Assembly: GCF_001646945.1 (NCBI RefSeq)
Contig: NZ_LUTV01000008.1
Location: 204,858-247,142 of the forward strand
Length of the DNA stretch: 42,285 nt
Reading direction: 5' to 3'
Origin: Endozoicomonas ascidiicola
GTDB taxonomy: Bacteria; Pseudomonadota; Gammaproteobacteria; Pseudomonadales; Endozoicomonadaceae
Part shown: positions 1 to 8,544 of the stretch, piece by piece
How positions within the stretch are numbered: the stretch's first letter is position 1
How the letters are laid out: every line of letters begins with the position of its first letter
Notes under the pieces: model-generated
What the model was told of the DNA's origin: nothing
Seen by the model: only the letters and a program-made list of their open reading frames with translations
Database searches by the model: none
Made by a program: the position numbers and the translations under genes

Positions 1-146
1 TTGATCAGTTTCTCAGCAATCGTCTTTCGGTTAGATGGTTTCACAGTAAAATGACAATGATGATGTAATGTCGTATATGTTACTTAATAGTCTGCGATTT
101 CTGAACTAGTAGATCAGTCTCTAGCCCTTGATATTATTGACTTTAA

Positions 147-353
147 TCAACTCGGCGGGAATTGCTGATGAATAACCCCTTTTGATTCGGGAACGTCATT
201 GCATTTGATGGTTTGCCCCTCATTTGCATATACCGCAGGCAAGGTTTCCCAACCTTCTATCAGGGTTCTTGTTTTACATTTTATCCAGTTCTCGTTTCTC
301 GTCTCTTGCTATTCCAGGTCGATCACTACAATTGTCACTAAATTGCTCGCCAT
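147..353 (-). pseudogene. Small broken gene with one in-frame TAG
   Basis: Reading leftward from an ATG at 351-353 gives 14 codons, an in-frame TAG at 309-311, then 53 more codons to a TGA at 147-149. A good ribosome binding site (AGGAG, eight bases before the ATG) precedes the start. The part after the TAG contains TLIEGWETLPAVYANEG and looks like ordinary protein. I do not recognise the family. It may be a small gene inactivated by a nonsense mutation, or a chance reading frame; the ribosome site is the main reason to list it. Confidence 0.3.
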
Positions 354-534
354 TACAAAAACTCCTATTCACGACAAAACTAACGTTAGACATCATCGAC
401 TCTCTTATTTATAACAAAACTTAAGTGTTACGACAGTTTTTACCGGCGTTAGTTCATAAACCAAGAAAGATGAATGCTCAAATCCTTACTTAATATAGAG
501 ATTATGCCCCCCAGGGAAGGTGTGAATACATTCC

Positions 535-548
535 TGATCATATGATCA
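535..548. promoter_or_regulatory. 14-bp perfect palindrome TGATCATATGATCA
   Basis: A perfect 14-bp palindrome followed by a T-run lies about 160 bp beyond the 3' end of the leftward gene at 706-1917. It could be an operator or a chance AT-rich palindrome. No gene start lies close by. The rest of 354-705 shows no gene I can support. Confidence 0.25.
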
Positions 549-705
549 TTTTTTCGCTACTTCTCGAGCCTCAACCCTGCACCCACCCAGTATCGCAGAC
601 AGTGGGCTTGTCCAAGATGACGGTGACCGCAACGCTCAGAATTGCAGGACGCATCCACTGAATGACTTTTCTCAAAGAACAACCGGGAGTTACCCTCTCT
701 TTTCC

Positions 706-1917
706 TTAGTTATTATCCTCTTCAACAGCATCGTATAAACGTTCAAGAATGTCTGGCACTGCAGATATCACCCGATTCCAGCTGGGAATAAAGGGACGCT
801 CCATGGGATGCTCAAGAAAGTGCTGCCCAGCCTCCATAATATTTTTCGCAAACAGTTCTACCGCCCTTTCTTCGCTGTCACGGTCTACGTGCAAACCATT
901 CATCATGGCATCGTCGTAATAGGATTCAATGAAATCCAGCGCGATCCGGTAATAGGTAGCCTTGATTGTGCGAAAGGTTTCCGTATTAAACTGCACACCA
1001 TTGGTGGCCAGCTTGCGGAAAATGGCCTTAATGATGTCGTGGCTCATTTTTGAGAGCCCTTTGTTCACATCATCTTCCGACAGGGGCTGGTGTTTGTGGT
1101 CATAAATATCGGCAATATCCACCTGACACAGTCGTTTGCTTGAGTAATTACGTTTCACCTCAGAAAGCACGCCAATCTCCAGCCCCCAGTCACTGGGAAT
1201 GCGAATATCATTAAAGACACTGGTGCGCATGGAGAATTCCCCCGCCAGCGGGTAACGGAAACTGTCTAAATACTCCAGATACTCCATGGGGCCGAGAATC
1301 TTTTTCAACGCTCTCAATAGCGGTGTGACCAATAGACGACTGACCCTGCCGTTCAATTTATGGTCGGCAATCCGGGCATAATAGCCTTTGCAAAAATCAT
1401 AGCTGAATGAAGGGTTAGCCACTGGATACAGCAGTTTTGCCAACAGATCCCGTTTATAGGTCACAATGTCACAGTCGTGTAATGCCACCGCTTCCGATTT
1501 AGCGGAAGCCAACACATAACCGTAACAGTACCAGACATTTCGTCCTTTACCCGGCTCTCTTGGCGCCAACCCTTTGCTGGCCAACAGTTCATCGACTTTG
1601 CGCAGACGAGGGCCATCCTGCCAGAGAATCCGGTGATGCTGATCCAGCCGGGCAAAAAAGTCACGGGCATTGGCATACTGTTTCTGGTCAGCACGATCAA
1701 GGCCAATCACTATTTCCGAGAGGTAACGAACCTTACTTAATTCATCAACAATATTGCCAAGGGCAGGGCCTTCCAACTCTGAGTACAGAGACGGCAACAC
1801 CAACGACATCGGTCGTTGACTGGAAAACGCCTGCAGCTCGCGTTCCATATCTTCTGTACTGCGTACGCGCAAGTTGTGAAAGTTGGTAATAATGCCATTT
1901 TGATAGAAGTCGCCCAT
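706..1917 (-). CDS. gpgS: Glucosyl-3-phosphoglycerate synthase-like glycosyltransferase (GT81 type)
   Basis: This 403-residue enzyme probably transfers glucose from a nucleotide sugar to 3-phosphoglycerate, the first step of glucosylglycerate (osmolyte) synthesis in the cytoplasm. A GT-A metal motif is visible (HDCDIV, DCD at residues 148-150), as are RYPLAGEFS (221-229) and DWGLEIG (243-249), which match the acceptor/donor pocket of GpgS/MPGS enzymes, and a late metal-binding YDHKHQPL (272-279). It is the last gene of a leftward set with galU and a sugar-phosphoglycerate phosphatase. An ERIC element begins 25 bp upstream of its ATG, and an AGGA sequence lies between the two. Glucosyl rather than mannosyl specificity is inferred from the neighbours galU and the GH13 phosphorylase. 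The symbol is by homology class. Confidence 0.8.
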   Translation of the reverse strand: MGDFYQNGIITNFHNLRVRSTEDMERELQAFSSQRPMSLVLPSLYSELEGPALGNIVDELSKVRYLSEIVIGLDRADQKQYANARDFFARLDQHHRILWQDGPRLRKVDELLASKGLAPREPGKGRNVWYCYGYVLASAKSEAVALHDCDIVTYKRDLLAKLLYPVANPSFSYDFCKGYYARIADHKLNGRVSRLLVTPLLRALKKILGPMEYLEYLDSFRYPLAGEFSMRTSVFNDIRIPSDWGLEIGVLSEVKRNYSSKRLCQVDIADIYDHKHQPLSEDDVNKGLSKMSHDIIKAIFRKLATNGVQFNTETFRTIKATYYRIALDFIESYYDDAMMNGLHVDRDSEERAVELFAKNIMEAGQHFLEHPMERPFIPSWNRVISAVPDILERLYDAVEEDNN

Positions 1918-1942
1918 GACTAACCGTCCTATGTCCTAATGA

Positions 1943-2072
1943 ATATACCCGTCGCCTTTCAAGTTGCTACTTTGTTGGCTGCTCTCGCTCACCCCAATCA
2001 CTTACTAGCTGTAAGCTCATGGGGATTCACTCGTTTGCCGTCGCGTAGCAACTTGAAATGCTTTGGGTATAT
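1943..2072. repeat. ERIC element (about 130 bp) between phosphatase and synthase
   Basis: The termini are near-perfect inverted repeats beginning ATATACCC and sharing TTTCAAGTTGCTAC. The centre, on the minus strand, reads GTGAATCCCCATGAGCTTAC followed by AGTAAGTGATTGGGGTGAGC, which matches the two conserved blocks of the enterobacterial repetitive intergenic consensus. Length fits the roughly 127-bp full-size element. It fills the gap between the phosphatase and gpgS, and the phosphatase reading frame runs into it, taking its last 17 residues and its TGA stop from the repeat. Transcribed within the operon, it would fold into one long hairpin. Confidence 0.88.
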
Positions 2073-2883
2073 GTTTTTGAATCAATGTTTGAATCGCTTC
2101 ATTCCAGCCTTTGGAACCTGTGTTTGTGGTTTCAATTCCATTGCTAAGATGCCATACATCTGGCGCCGCGCCATGTTCAGAACGAATCAGCACTGGGTAA
2201 TCCACTGCTTCCAGCATTGGCTGGTCATTCATACCATCCCCAAGGCCGATGGTTTTCCAATAGGTATCGGGGTAGGCAGACTGAAATCGCTGCAACAGAC
2301 TTAACAACGCCTGACCTTTATTGCCTTTACCGGAGACATGATAAAACCGCCCGCCCCTGGTTAAGTACAAGCCTTCATCGTTCAACAATTGCTTAAATTG
2401 CATCAGTGCTTTTTCAGTATCCATCCAGATTAAAGGCTCACTGGCCTTACGATTCATTGCCTGTGTTGCTGCCACTTCTGAAAGGCCGGTGAGTTCAACA
2501 ACGTTATTCACTGTCAGATCACCAAATCCCTGAAACCGAAAACCGTGCTGCTGTCGAATGTTGGTTAACCATCGACGTATATACCGGTAAGGCAAACCAT
2601 GGAAGAAATGGGTTGTTTCTGTGTCCTGTTGGTTAGGGAAATAATCGCCAGGCACGGTTGTCACCATGCCATTTTCAGTAATGAAAGGATGTTTGAGATC
2701 GAGTTCCCGCTGTAAGGCAACCACTTCCGGCAAGGTTTTACTGGTGTTTATAATCACCGGAATATCATGGTCTGCCAATAATTTCAGCGCCGTGCCGGCA
2801 TCTTCCCAGCCATAAGAATCGTGATCCAGCAACGTGCCATCCAGATCCGTGAACACCAGCCACTTCTCGCCGTTAGACTTCAT
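2017..2883 (-). CDS. HAD-family glucosyl/mannosyl-3-phosphoglycerate phosphatase
   Basis: This 288-residue cytoplasmic phosphatase resembles the MPGP/YedP branch of the HAD superfamily. It should remove phosphate from glucosyl-3-phosphoglycerate to give glucosylglycerate, the second step of the pathway. Motif I is DLDGTLLD (13-20), motif II is INTSKT (near 45-50), the lysine region is SGKGNKG (184-190) and motif IV is GDGMND (215-220). It starts three bases after galU ends, so the two are almost certainly co-transcribed. The last 17 residues (from IPKAFQVATRR onward) are encoded by an ERIC element, so the native C-terminus was replaced. All catalytic motifs lie upstream and the enzyme is probably active. 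Sugar specificity is inferred from the neighbours. Confidence 0.82.
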   Translation of the reverse strand: MKSNGEKWLVFTDLDGTLLDHDSYGWEDAGTALKLLADHDIPVIINTSKTLPEVVALQRELDLKHPFITENGMVTTVPGDYFPNQQDTETTHFFHGLPYRYIRRWLTNIRQQHGFRFQGFGDLTVNNVVELTGLSEVAATQAMNRKASEPLIWMDTEKALMQFKQLLNDEGLYLTRGGRFYHVSGKGNKGQALLSLLQRFQSAYPDTYWKTIGLGDGMNDQPMLEAVDYPVLIRSEHGAAPDVWHLSNGIETTNTGSKGWNEAIQTLIQKHIPKAFQVATRRQTSESP

Positions 2884-2886
2884 AAA

Positions 2887-3723
2887 TTAGCGAGCCTGTT
2901 GTTCAAGTCGTTTCTGATAAATGCGGTTAGTGGCTTCGACAAACCCCTCAATGCTGCCACAGTCAAAACGATTGCCTTTGAACTTACAGGCGATCACACA
3001 ACCTTTTCTAGCTTGAGTGAGAATGGCATCGGTTAATTGCACTTCGCCGTTTTTACCAGGTTCGGTGTCGGCGATAATGTCGAAAATATCCGGCGTTAAT
3101 ACATAGCGACCAATCACAGCCAGATTACTTGGCGCATCCGCAGGTGCCGGCTTTTCCACCATATCCGTGACGCGGATTAAATGGTCATCCAACGCTTCAC
3201 CGGCAATCACACCGTATTTTTCCGTTTCTTGCGCGGGCACTTCCTGCACCGCCAGAATGGTGCAGCGGAACTGTTTATAGAGATTCACCAACTGCGCCAT
3301 CACCAGGGCGCCTTCATCGTTGGTGCAAAGATCATCCGCCAGAATCACCCCAAAAGGCTGACCACCAATTAACGTTTTTCCGCAGGCAATGGCATGACCA
3401 AGCCCCAGCATCTGATTCTGTCGTGTATAAGAAAAAGTACAGGCCGCCATGACATCCCGAATAGACGACAATTTTTCTTCTTTGCCACTGCCGGCGATTT
3501 CTGCTTCCAGCTCGTAATTAATATCGAAGTGATCCGGTATGGCTCGTTTGTTGCGGCCATTTACAAAACCCAAATCCGTCAACCCTGCTTCCATGGCCTC
3601 TTCCACGGCATATTGGATCAGGGGTTTGTCCACGATGGGCAGCATCTCTTTGGGCATGGATTTGGTGGCCGGTAAAAAACGAGTGCCATAACCGGCAACG
3701 GGAAACAGACATTTACTAATCAA
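2887..3723 (-). CDS. galU: UTP--glucose-1-phosphate uridylyltransferase
   Basis: This 278-residue enzyme makes UDP-glucose from UTP and glucose-1-phosphate. The N-terminal nucleotide-binding signature GYGTRFLPATKSMPKEMLP (11-29) and the KPLIQYAVEEA stretch are diagnostic of GalU, as is the late FDCGSIEGFVEA. Length is close to bacterial GalU (about 280-300). It heads the leftward osmolyte operon and supplies a glucosyl donor precursor for the downstream synthase. It may also serve envelope polysaccharides, because no second galU is visible in this window. Confidence 0.93.
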   Translation of the reverse strand: MISKCLFPVAGYGTRFLPATKSMPKEMLPIVDKPLIQYAVEEAMEAGLTDLGFVNGRNKRAIPDHFDINYELEAEIAGSGKEEKLSSIRDVMAACTFSYTRQNQMLGLGHAIACGKTLIGGQPFGVILADDLCTNDEGALVMAQLVNLYKQFRCTILAVQEVPAQETEKYGVIAGEALDDHLIRVTDMVEKPAPADAPSNLAVIGRYVLTPDIFDIIADTEPGKNGEVQLTDAILTQARKGCVIACKFKGNRFDCGSIEGFVEATNRIYQKRLEQQAR

Positions 3724-3853
3724 TGGAGCATTCCTTTTTTAACCATTTGCCCCAAAACAATGCACGACTTGTGCCAACCACCCTTTTCTAACGGATATGG
3801 TACAGAAACTGCTTTATATAAACGTTACACCGTTAAAGAGTGACAACGTTTAA

Positions 3854-3984
3854 GAGGTTGTCGCAAGAGCCCATACTTCTCGTTCCCATGCTTTGCGTGG
3901 GAATGCATACTCTTGAATTTTCAAAGGGTTAGAAGTATGGGTTCCCACGCAGAGCGTGGGAACCAGGGCTTTTGCGACAACCTC
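3854..3984. repeat. Palindromic dispersed repeat, copy 1
   Basis: The outer arms GAGGTTGTCGCAA and TTGCGACAACCTC are perfect inverted repeats. Inside are a core palindrome beginning CTCGTTCCCATGCTTTGCG and its inverted partner GTTCCCACGCAGAGCGTGGG. Related copies are at 11095-11188 (core only) and 38923-39049 (outer arms plus core). It lies in the divergent gap between galU and the GH13 gene. A further core fragment (CATGGGAACGAGG) follows directly at 3989-4001. Confidence 0.85.
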
Positions 3985-4048
3985 AAAGCATGGGAACGAG
4001 GTTTCTTAACGGTTGGGTATCTAACAGAATAAAGAAAGGAGATGAATT

Positions 4049-5749
4049 ATGCAGAGAGTTCCACCGGGTTTTGCTGAACTTCACCAGTCCCTTTCAGCAT
4101 TGCTGAGTGTTCCCTATGGTGAAAAAAGTGACGACATCGCCAGTATTATTGTTCGCCGGGTGGAGCACTTTATGGCGACTTCCCCAACACCCGCACAGCC
4201 CGCCTGGTCTGAGCGTGATGTTTTTCTGATCACTTACGGTGATAGCCTTACAGACGGCGATCGCCCACCACTTCAGGTGTTAAAAGACTTTCTGGATCAA
4301 CAGCTGGAGAGCCTAATATCCACCGTTCATATTCTTCCATACTTCCCTTACAGCTCAGACGATGGCTTTTCGGTGATTGATTATCTGCAGGTGAACCCAA
4401 TGCTTGGGGATTGGAACGATATTCTTGCCATAAGCGACAATTTTCGTTTGATGTCGGATCTGGTGATTAACCACATCTCCCGGGAAAGCCTCTGGTTTGC
4501 CGATTTTGTCGGCGGCAACCAGCCTGGTCGAGACTACTTTATTGAAGAAAATCCGAACACCAATGTTTCCATGGTCACACGTCCCCGGAACTCACCTCTG
4601 CTGGTGCCTATTCAAACCCGGCGAGGCACACGACATGTGTGGGCAACCTTCAGTGAAGACCAGATCGACCTGAACTTCAGAAACCCGGACGTTCTGATTT
4701 CCATGATCGATATTGTGCTTTTCTATCTCAACAAAGGCACCAGTGTTGTGCGGCTGGATGCCATTGCTTTTTTATGGAAAGAATTAAACACATCCTGTGT
4801 ACACCTGCCCGAGACCCACGCCATTGTGAAAGCAATCCGCCTGATTATGGAAGAAGTCTGCCCCGGCGCACTGCTTTTGACTGAAACCAACGTTCCTGAT
4901 CCTGAGAATTTCAGCTACTTTGGCAACAGCGATGAAGCCCATGTGGTGTATCAGTTTGCTCTACCACCGCTGGTGCTTCATGCACTGAATCGGGGCACAG
5001 AAAAACATTTGGTGCGCTGGGCCAGTGCATTACCGGATTTTCCAGAAGGTTGTACGGTACTGAATTTCACCGCTTCCCATGATGGTATTGGTTTGCGATC
5101 TCTGGAAGGGGTAGTTCCGGATAGTGATGTTGCCGAGCTGGTAGACAGCATGCACCGTTTTGGCGGCTTTGTGAGCATGCGCTCCATGCCGGATAACGGT
5201 GAAAAACCGTACGAGATTAATATTTCATTATTTGACGCCATGAAAGGCACCCGTCGTGGAGAAGATCAATGGCAGGTTCAACGGTTTCTTTGCGCACAAA
5301 TTATTATGCTGGGCATGAAAGGCATTCCTGCACTGTATATTCATAGTCTGCTGGCAACACCCAATGACATTTCGGGTGTTGAACGATCGGGGCGTACTCG
5401 TTCTATCAATCGTCGGAAATGGAAAATGGAAGAACTGATGCCAGAGCTTGATAACCCAGCATCCATTCAAGGGCTGATTTTCAATACGTTGAAAGATATT
5501 CTTGAAATTCGCCAGAATGAACCGTGCTTTCATCCTGATGCCACTCAAGCTATTTTGCACATAAAAACGGGGATTTTTGCTTTCAACAGAAAGTCGACAG
5601 GGGGAAGATCCCTGACGGCAATTCATAACCTGACCGCTAATCCTATTGAATTAAGTAACAGCCAGATTATAAATAAGTTAAACCTTTTATCCCACAATCA
5701 GAAGAAACCAAGCTTAATTGAACCCTATCAATCATTATGGTTAGTCTGA
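4049..5749 (+). CDS. GH13 glucosylglycerate phosphorylase / sucrose phosphorylase family
   Basis: This 566-residue member of GH13 subfamily 18 phosphorolyses an alpha-glucoside to glucose-1-phosphate. Visible catalytic residues are the nucleophile Asp in VVRLDAIAFLW (D237), the acid/base Glu in LLLTETN (E279) and the transition-state Asp in TASHDGIG (D345). It is longer than sucrose phosphorylase (about 490-505) and matches the length of the E. coli YcjM-type glucosylglycerate phosphorylase. Together with the divergent synthase, phosphatase and galU, this makes glucosylglycerate the likely substrate, so this gene would recycle the osmolyte. The ATG follows a strong AAAGGAG. Sucrose or glucosylglycerol as substrate cannot be excluded from sequence alone. 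Confidence 0.8.
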   Translation: MQRVPPGFAELHQSLSALLSVPYGEKSDDIASIIVRRVEHFMATSPTPAQPAWSERDVFLITYGDSLTDGDRPPLQVLKDFLDQQLESLISTVHILPYFPYSSDDGFSVIDYLQVNPMLGDWNDILAISDNFRLMSDLVINHISRESLWFADFVGGNQPGRDYFIEENPNTNVSMVTRPRNSPLLVPIQTRRGTRHVWATFSEDQIDLNFRNPDVLISMIDIVLFYLNKGTSVVRLDAIAFLWKELNTSCVHLPETHAIVKAIRLIMEEVCPGALLLTETNVPDPENFSYFGNSDEAHVVYQFALPPLVLHALNRGTEKHLVRWASALPDFPEGCTVLNFTASHDGIGLRSLEGVVPDSDVAELVDSMHRFGGFVSMRSMPDNGEKPYEINISLFDAMKGTRRGEDQWQVQRFLCAQIIMLGMKGIPALYIHSLLATPNDISGVERSGRTRSINRRKWKMEELMPELDNPASIQGLIFNTLKDILEIRQNEPCFHPDATQAILHIKTGIFAFNRKSTGGRSLTAIHNLTANPIELSNSQIINKLNLLSHNQKKPSLIEPYQSLWLV

Positions 5750-5793
5750 ATGAGAGTTGTTAATATCATGCATGCAATCAATTAACTCTAAAA

Positions 5794-7500
5794 TTATGCC
5801 AACTGCTGCAGCCTCTCAGAATCATCCAAACAGAACTGGCTCTTGCAGTCATTTTGCACCTGAACAACCTGCTGAATGATTTGTAAAATATCCTGTATAT
5901 TTTCTGATTCTTTCGGATTACTTGGGTCATGACACTGACGGTATTCAGAGATGTGACGATAATGCTGATGCAGTCTGTTTGCATATTTTTCATATTGTTT
6001 TCGCTTTTCCGAAAATTGAGCAACCTCACCAGGAATAATCAGGTCTCCCGTTTCAAGGTCAATTATCTGCCCTGACTCCATTAGTTTCTCAAGTGCTTGC
6101 AAGGTATGATTTTTAATATCCCGAGCCCCTCCTTGCTGATTATATTGACCGTTTGCTTTATGGCTAGCCTGGTCCAGCTCAAACGCAAAGTCCTTCTCAT
6201 AGTATTTTTGGTTTAACGTTTTTGCTCGCTGATACGCTGCATCACGATGCTCCTGCAAAATAGAAAAAGCATGTTCAGGCGTAAACCCCCCATGTGTGAC
6301 CAAGGCGCTACTGCCAGCCATATTCGCTGGCTTGGACTTTTCATACTCTCTATTCTGAAAATTTGCACTTTGACGGGCACGTTGGTTTTCTATGCATACT
6401 TTAACAAATTCCACCTTGGCATTCTTTTCAGCCTTGATATCACCTTTTGCCTTATTACTATGCGCATCGCTCATCAACTTAAGCAGATTTTCTTTTTTAC
6501 TCTGAACAGCCATCAATTCTTTGATTTCGCACATGAAAGCAGTTTTATAATTAAATGTGAATTTGTCTGAGTCTGTCACGTTAAATTTTGGAAATCGCAC
6601 TTTTACTAAATCTACAATATTCTCATCTACAATCGTCTGATAGAATTCCTCAAAAGCTTGCCTGTTTTTGGTAAAACTATCATCCAGTGAAAAGTAATTT
6701 TGCAGAGTAACGCTAGCAACTTGAGTAGGTTTACTATTATCAACAACACCATATTGACTTTCGCTGCCAGTGGTTGAAATAGCACTGTTTGCAGCAATAC
6801 TAGATGCTTCTATTGTTATCACTTTGCGAGGTACAGACTCAGCTTCAGACTTGTCATTGTGTGACCTTGTCAGCGAATTGAGTGTACTTTCACTACTTGC
6901 TGAAACAGCGCCGGTTGACGCTCTACCTGATGCCAAATTGCGCCCCGAAGGTTTAACTAATTCAGGAGTCCGCTTTACGAGTGTTTCAGAAACAGGGGAA
7001 GCCGCGGGTGATACCGATACCTTCTGTTGCTGAACTTTCTCAGCAGGCATAGAGACCTTCGATGGAGCTGAAGTACTTGCACCCTTTACAGGCATTTGCC
7101 GAATCTGCGGTTGACTGACACCTGGCAATTTTTCAGACCTGTCAACCAATGCTGTTGACACAGAGTGCGGTAATGGAACGGGTGTACTTGCACCCTTTTC
7201 TGGCACTTCCCGGACCTGCGATCGACGAACACTTGGCAATTCACCAGACCCGTCAACCAATGCAGCTTTTCGTTCTTTGATCGGCACATGTTTAATAAGC
7301 GCTTGCCCAGCCCACGTACTCTTTCCACCGAATTTATCAATGTAGTTCGTAGCATCCGAAACCGTTACCTTATACTGACCGATTGCGCCTGAAAAGACTG
7401 CACCGACTGCACGGAAAAATCGTTCAACACCGTTTTTATCATTGTTCGAATGCCAAGAATAGGAGGCTGACTGATAAAAATTAAGTGGGATACTGTCCAT
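5794..7500 (-). CDS. Unrecognised Ser/Lys-rich protein with internal repeat
   Basis: I do not recognise this 568-residue protein. It has no signal peptide or membrane segment. Residues 1-70 look folded. Residues 79-106 and 117-143 are an imperfect repeat (ALVDxSxxLPxV...VxEVP/QMPxKGAST). Residues 140-270 are Ser/Thr/Pro-rich and probably disordered. The C-terminal half is helical and charged, with likely coiled coil around the KKENLLKLMSDAHSNKAKGD stretch. The ATG is preceded by AAGGAG at eight bases in an AT-rich leader (7501-7758). The modular, disordered architecture recalls secreted effectors of host-associated bacteria, but nothing in the sequence proves secretion. It converges on the GH13 gene with a 44-bp gap. 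Confidence 0.65.
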   Translation of the reverse strand: MDSIPLNFYQSASYSWHSNNDKNGVERFFRAVGAVFSGAIGQYKVTVSDATNYIDKFGGKSTWAGQALIKHVPIKERKAALVDGSGELPSVRRSQVREVPEKGASTPVPLPHSVSTALVDRSEKLPGVSQPQIRQMPVKGASTSAPSKVSMPAEKVQQQKVSVSPAASPVSETLVKRTPELVKPSGRNLASGRASTGAVSASSESTLNSLTRSHNDKSEAESVPRKVITIEASSIAANSAISTTGSESQYGVVDNSKPTQVASVTLQNYFSLDDSFTKNRQAFEEFYQTIVDENIVDLVKVRFPKFNVTDSDKFTFNYKTAFMCEIKELMAVQSKKENLLKLMSDAHSNKAKGDIKAEKNAKVEFVKVCIENQRARQSANFQNREYEKSKPANMAGSSALVTHGGFTPEHAFSILQEHRDAAYQRAKTLNQKYYEKDFAFELDQASHKANGQYNQQGGARDIKNHTLQALEKLMESGQIIDLETGDLIIPGEVAQFSEKRKQYEKYANRLHQHYRHISEYRQCHDPSNPKESENIQDILQIIQQVVQVQNDCKSQFCLDDSERLQQLA

Positions 7501-7758
7501 AATGACTACTCCTTAGAATAAAAACTTTCTAAACTCAATATTAAAATCTTTAAAATAATGGCTCAGATATGGACTTAGTCAATATGCACACAGCCAATAC
7601 AGTTCTATTTTCCAAATTCATAGAAAATTGAATCACAGTCTAGTAAAAATCAGAAGAAAATATAATAACAATTAAGTCAATATCACTAACATATTCATAA
7701 ATATCGTTAAAATTGATTATGAAAACACACAAACAGAAAGGGATATTGAATAGCGCCA

Positions 7759-8541
7759 TCAATAATCAGATGGCACACTTTTACTAACAAGGCGACTTAA
7801 AAGGTACCCAGTGATCGACTTAGGAAGCAGTAACGCGAGCCTGATCAAGCTGCTGGTAATAAAAGGAAATAAATAATCCGCCCGTTCCTTTTTCATCGCC
7901 TTGATAATGTGCCTTGCAGCGACTGTTTCACTGATTTCAAAAGGAGCGGGAATGCCATCATTAGCCACCCTCTCTGTGGCAACAAACCCCGGATAGGCTG
8001 ACACAAACCTGAGCCCAAAAGGTTTTAACTCAATCCGACAGGTATCCATCAAAATCCGGCAAGCTGCTTTTGCTGCAGAATACGGCCCCTGCATGGGCAA
8101 ACCCAAAAATCCAGCCAGAGAGTTAGTATGGGCAATGAGACCTCCGCCCTGCGCTTTCATTTGAGCAATGAGCGGCATAAGGAAATTCACCATGGTGGCG
8201 TAATTCAAATCCATATTACCCAAAACATCATCCACGCCGGTTTTACTCATATTAAACGCTGGGCCATCGCCAACATTTAATAACGCTACATCAATACGGC
8301 CAAATGCTATAACCCCTTGCGAAACAGCGGCTTCAGCTTGCTCTTTATTTAAGGCATCACCGGCCACCAGCAACACCTTCGACCCTGCTGCAAGAATATC
8401 TTCTGAAAGAGATTTCAATTGCTCTTTACGACGGGCAAAAATGATCAGCCGATTATTCTTCCCGGCCAGTTGCAGGGCAACACGACGACCAATGCCGGAG
8501 GAGGCTCCGGCAATAAGGATGGTTTTATTCCAGAGAATCAC
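7759..8541 (-). CDS. Short-chain dehydrogenase/reductase
   Basis: This 260-residue classical SDR has the Rossmann cofactor motif GASSGIG (12-18), an NVGDG motif in place of NNAG, the catalytic Ser in HTNSLAG and the YSAAK Tyr/Lys pair. An Arg-rich stretch after beta-2 (FARRKEQ) favours NADP(H). A hydrophobic C-terminus (SSLIRLALLLPKSITGYLL) suggests membrane association, as in DltE-like SDRs. It starts three bases after the DUF819 gene ends, so the two are coupled. The substrate is unknown; the operon suggests a hydroxy- or keto-acid derived from an amino acid. Confidence 0.85.
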   Translation of the reverse strand: MILWNKTILIAGASSGIGRRVALQLAGKNNRLIIFARRKEQLKSLSEDILAAGSKVLLVAGDALNKEQAEAAVSQGVIAFGRIDVALLNVGDGPAFNMSKTGVDDVLGNMDLNYATMVNFLMPLIAQMKAQGGGLIAHTNSLAGFLGLPMQGPYSAAKAACRILMDTCRIELKPFGLRFVSAYPGFVATERVANDGIPAPFEISETVAARHIIKAMKKERADYLFPFITSSLIRLALLLPKSITGYLLSRLVSKSVPSDY

Positions 8542-8544
8542 CGG

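Noticed and set aside
1-105. Minus-strand peptide TTLHHHCHFTVKPSNRKTIAE reaching the window edge
   Set aside because: Too short and cut by the edge; no start, no family match, so a gene cannot be supported.
199-424. Two overlapping plus-strand open frames of 66-71 codons
   Set aside because: No convincing ribosome site and poor protein-like composition; the minus strand here has a better candidate (147-353).
6247-6570. 107-codon plus-strand frame inside the Ser-rich orphan
   Set aside because: Antisense shadow of the gene at 5794-7500, without a ribosome site.
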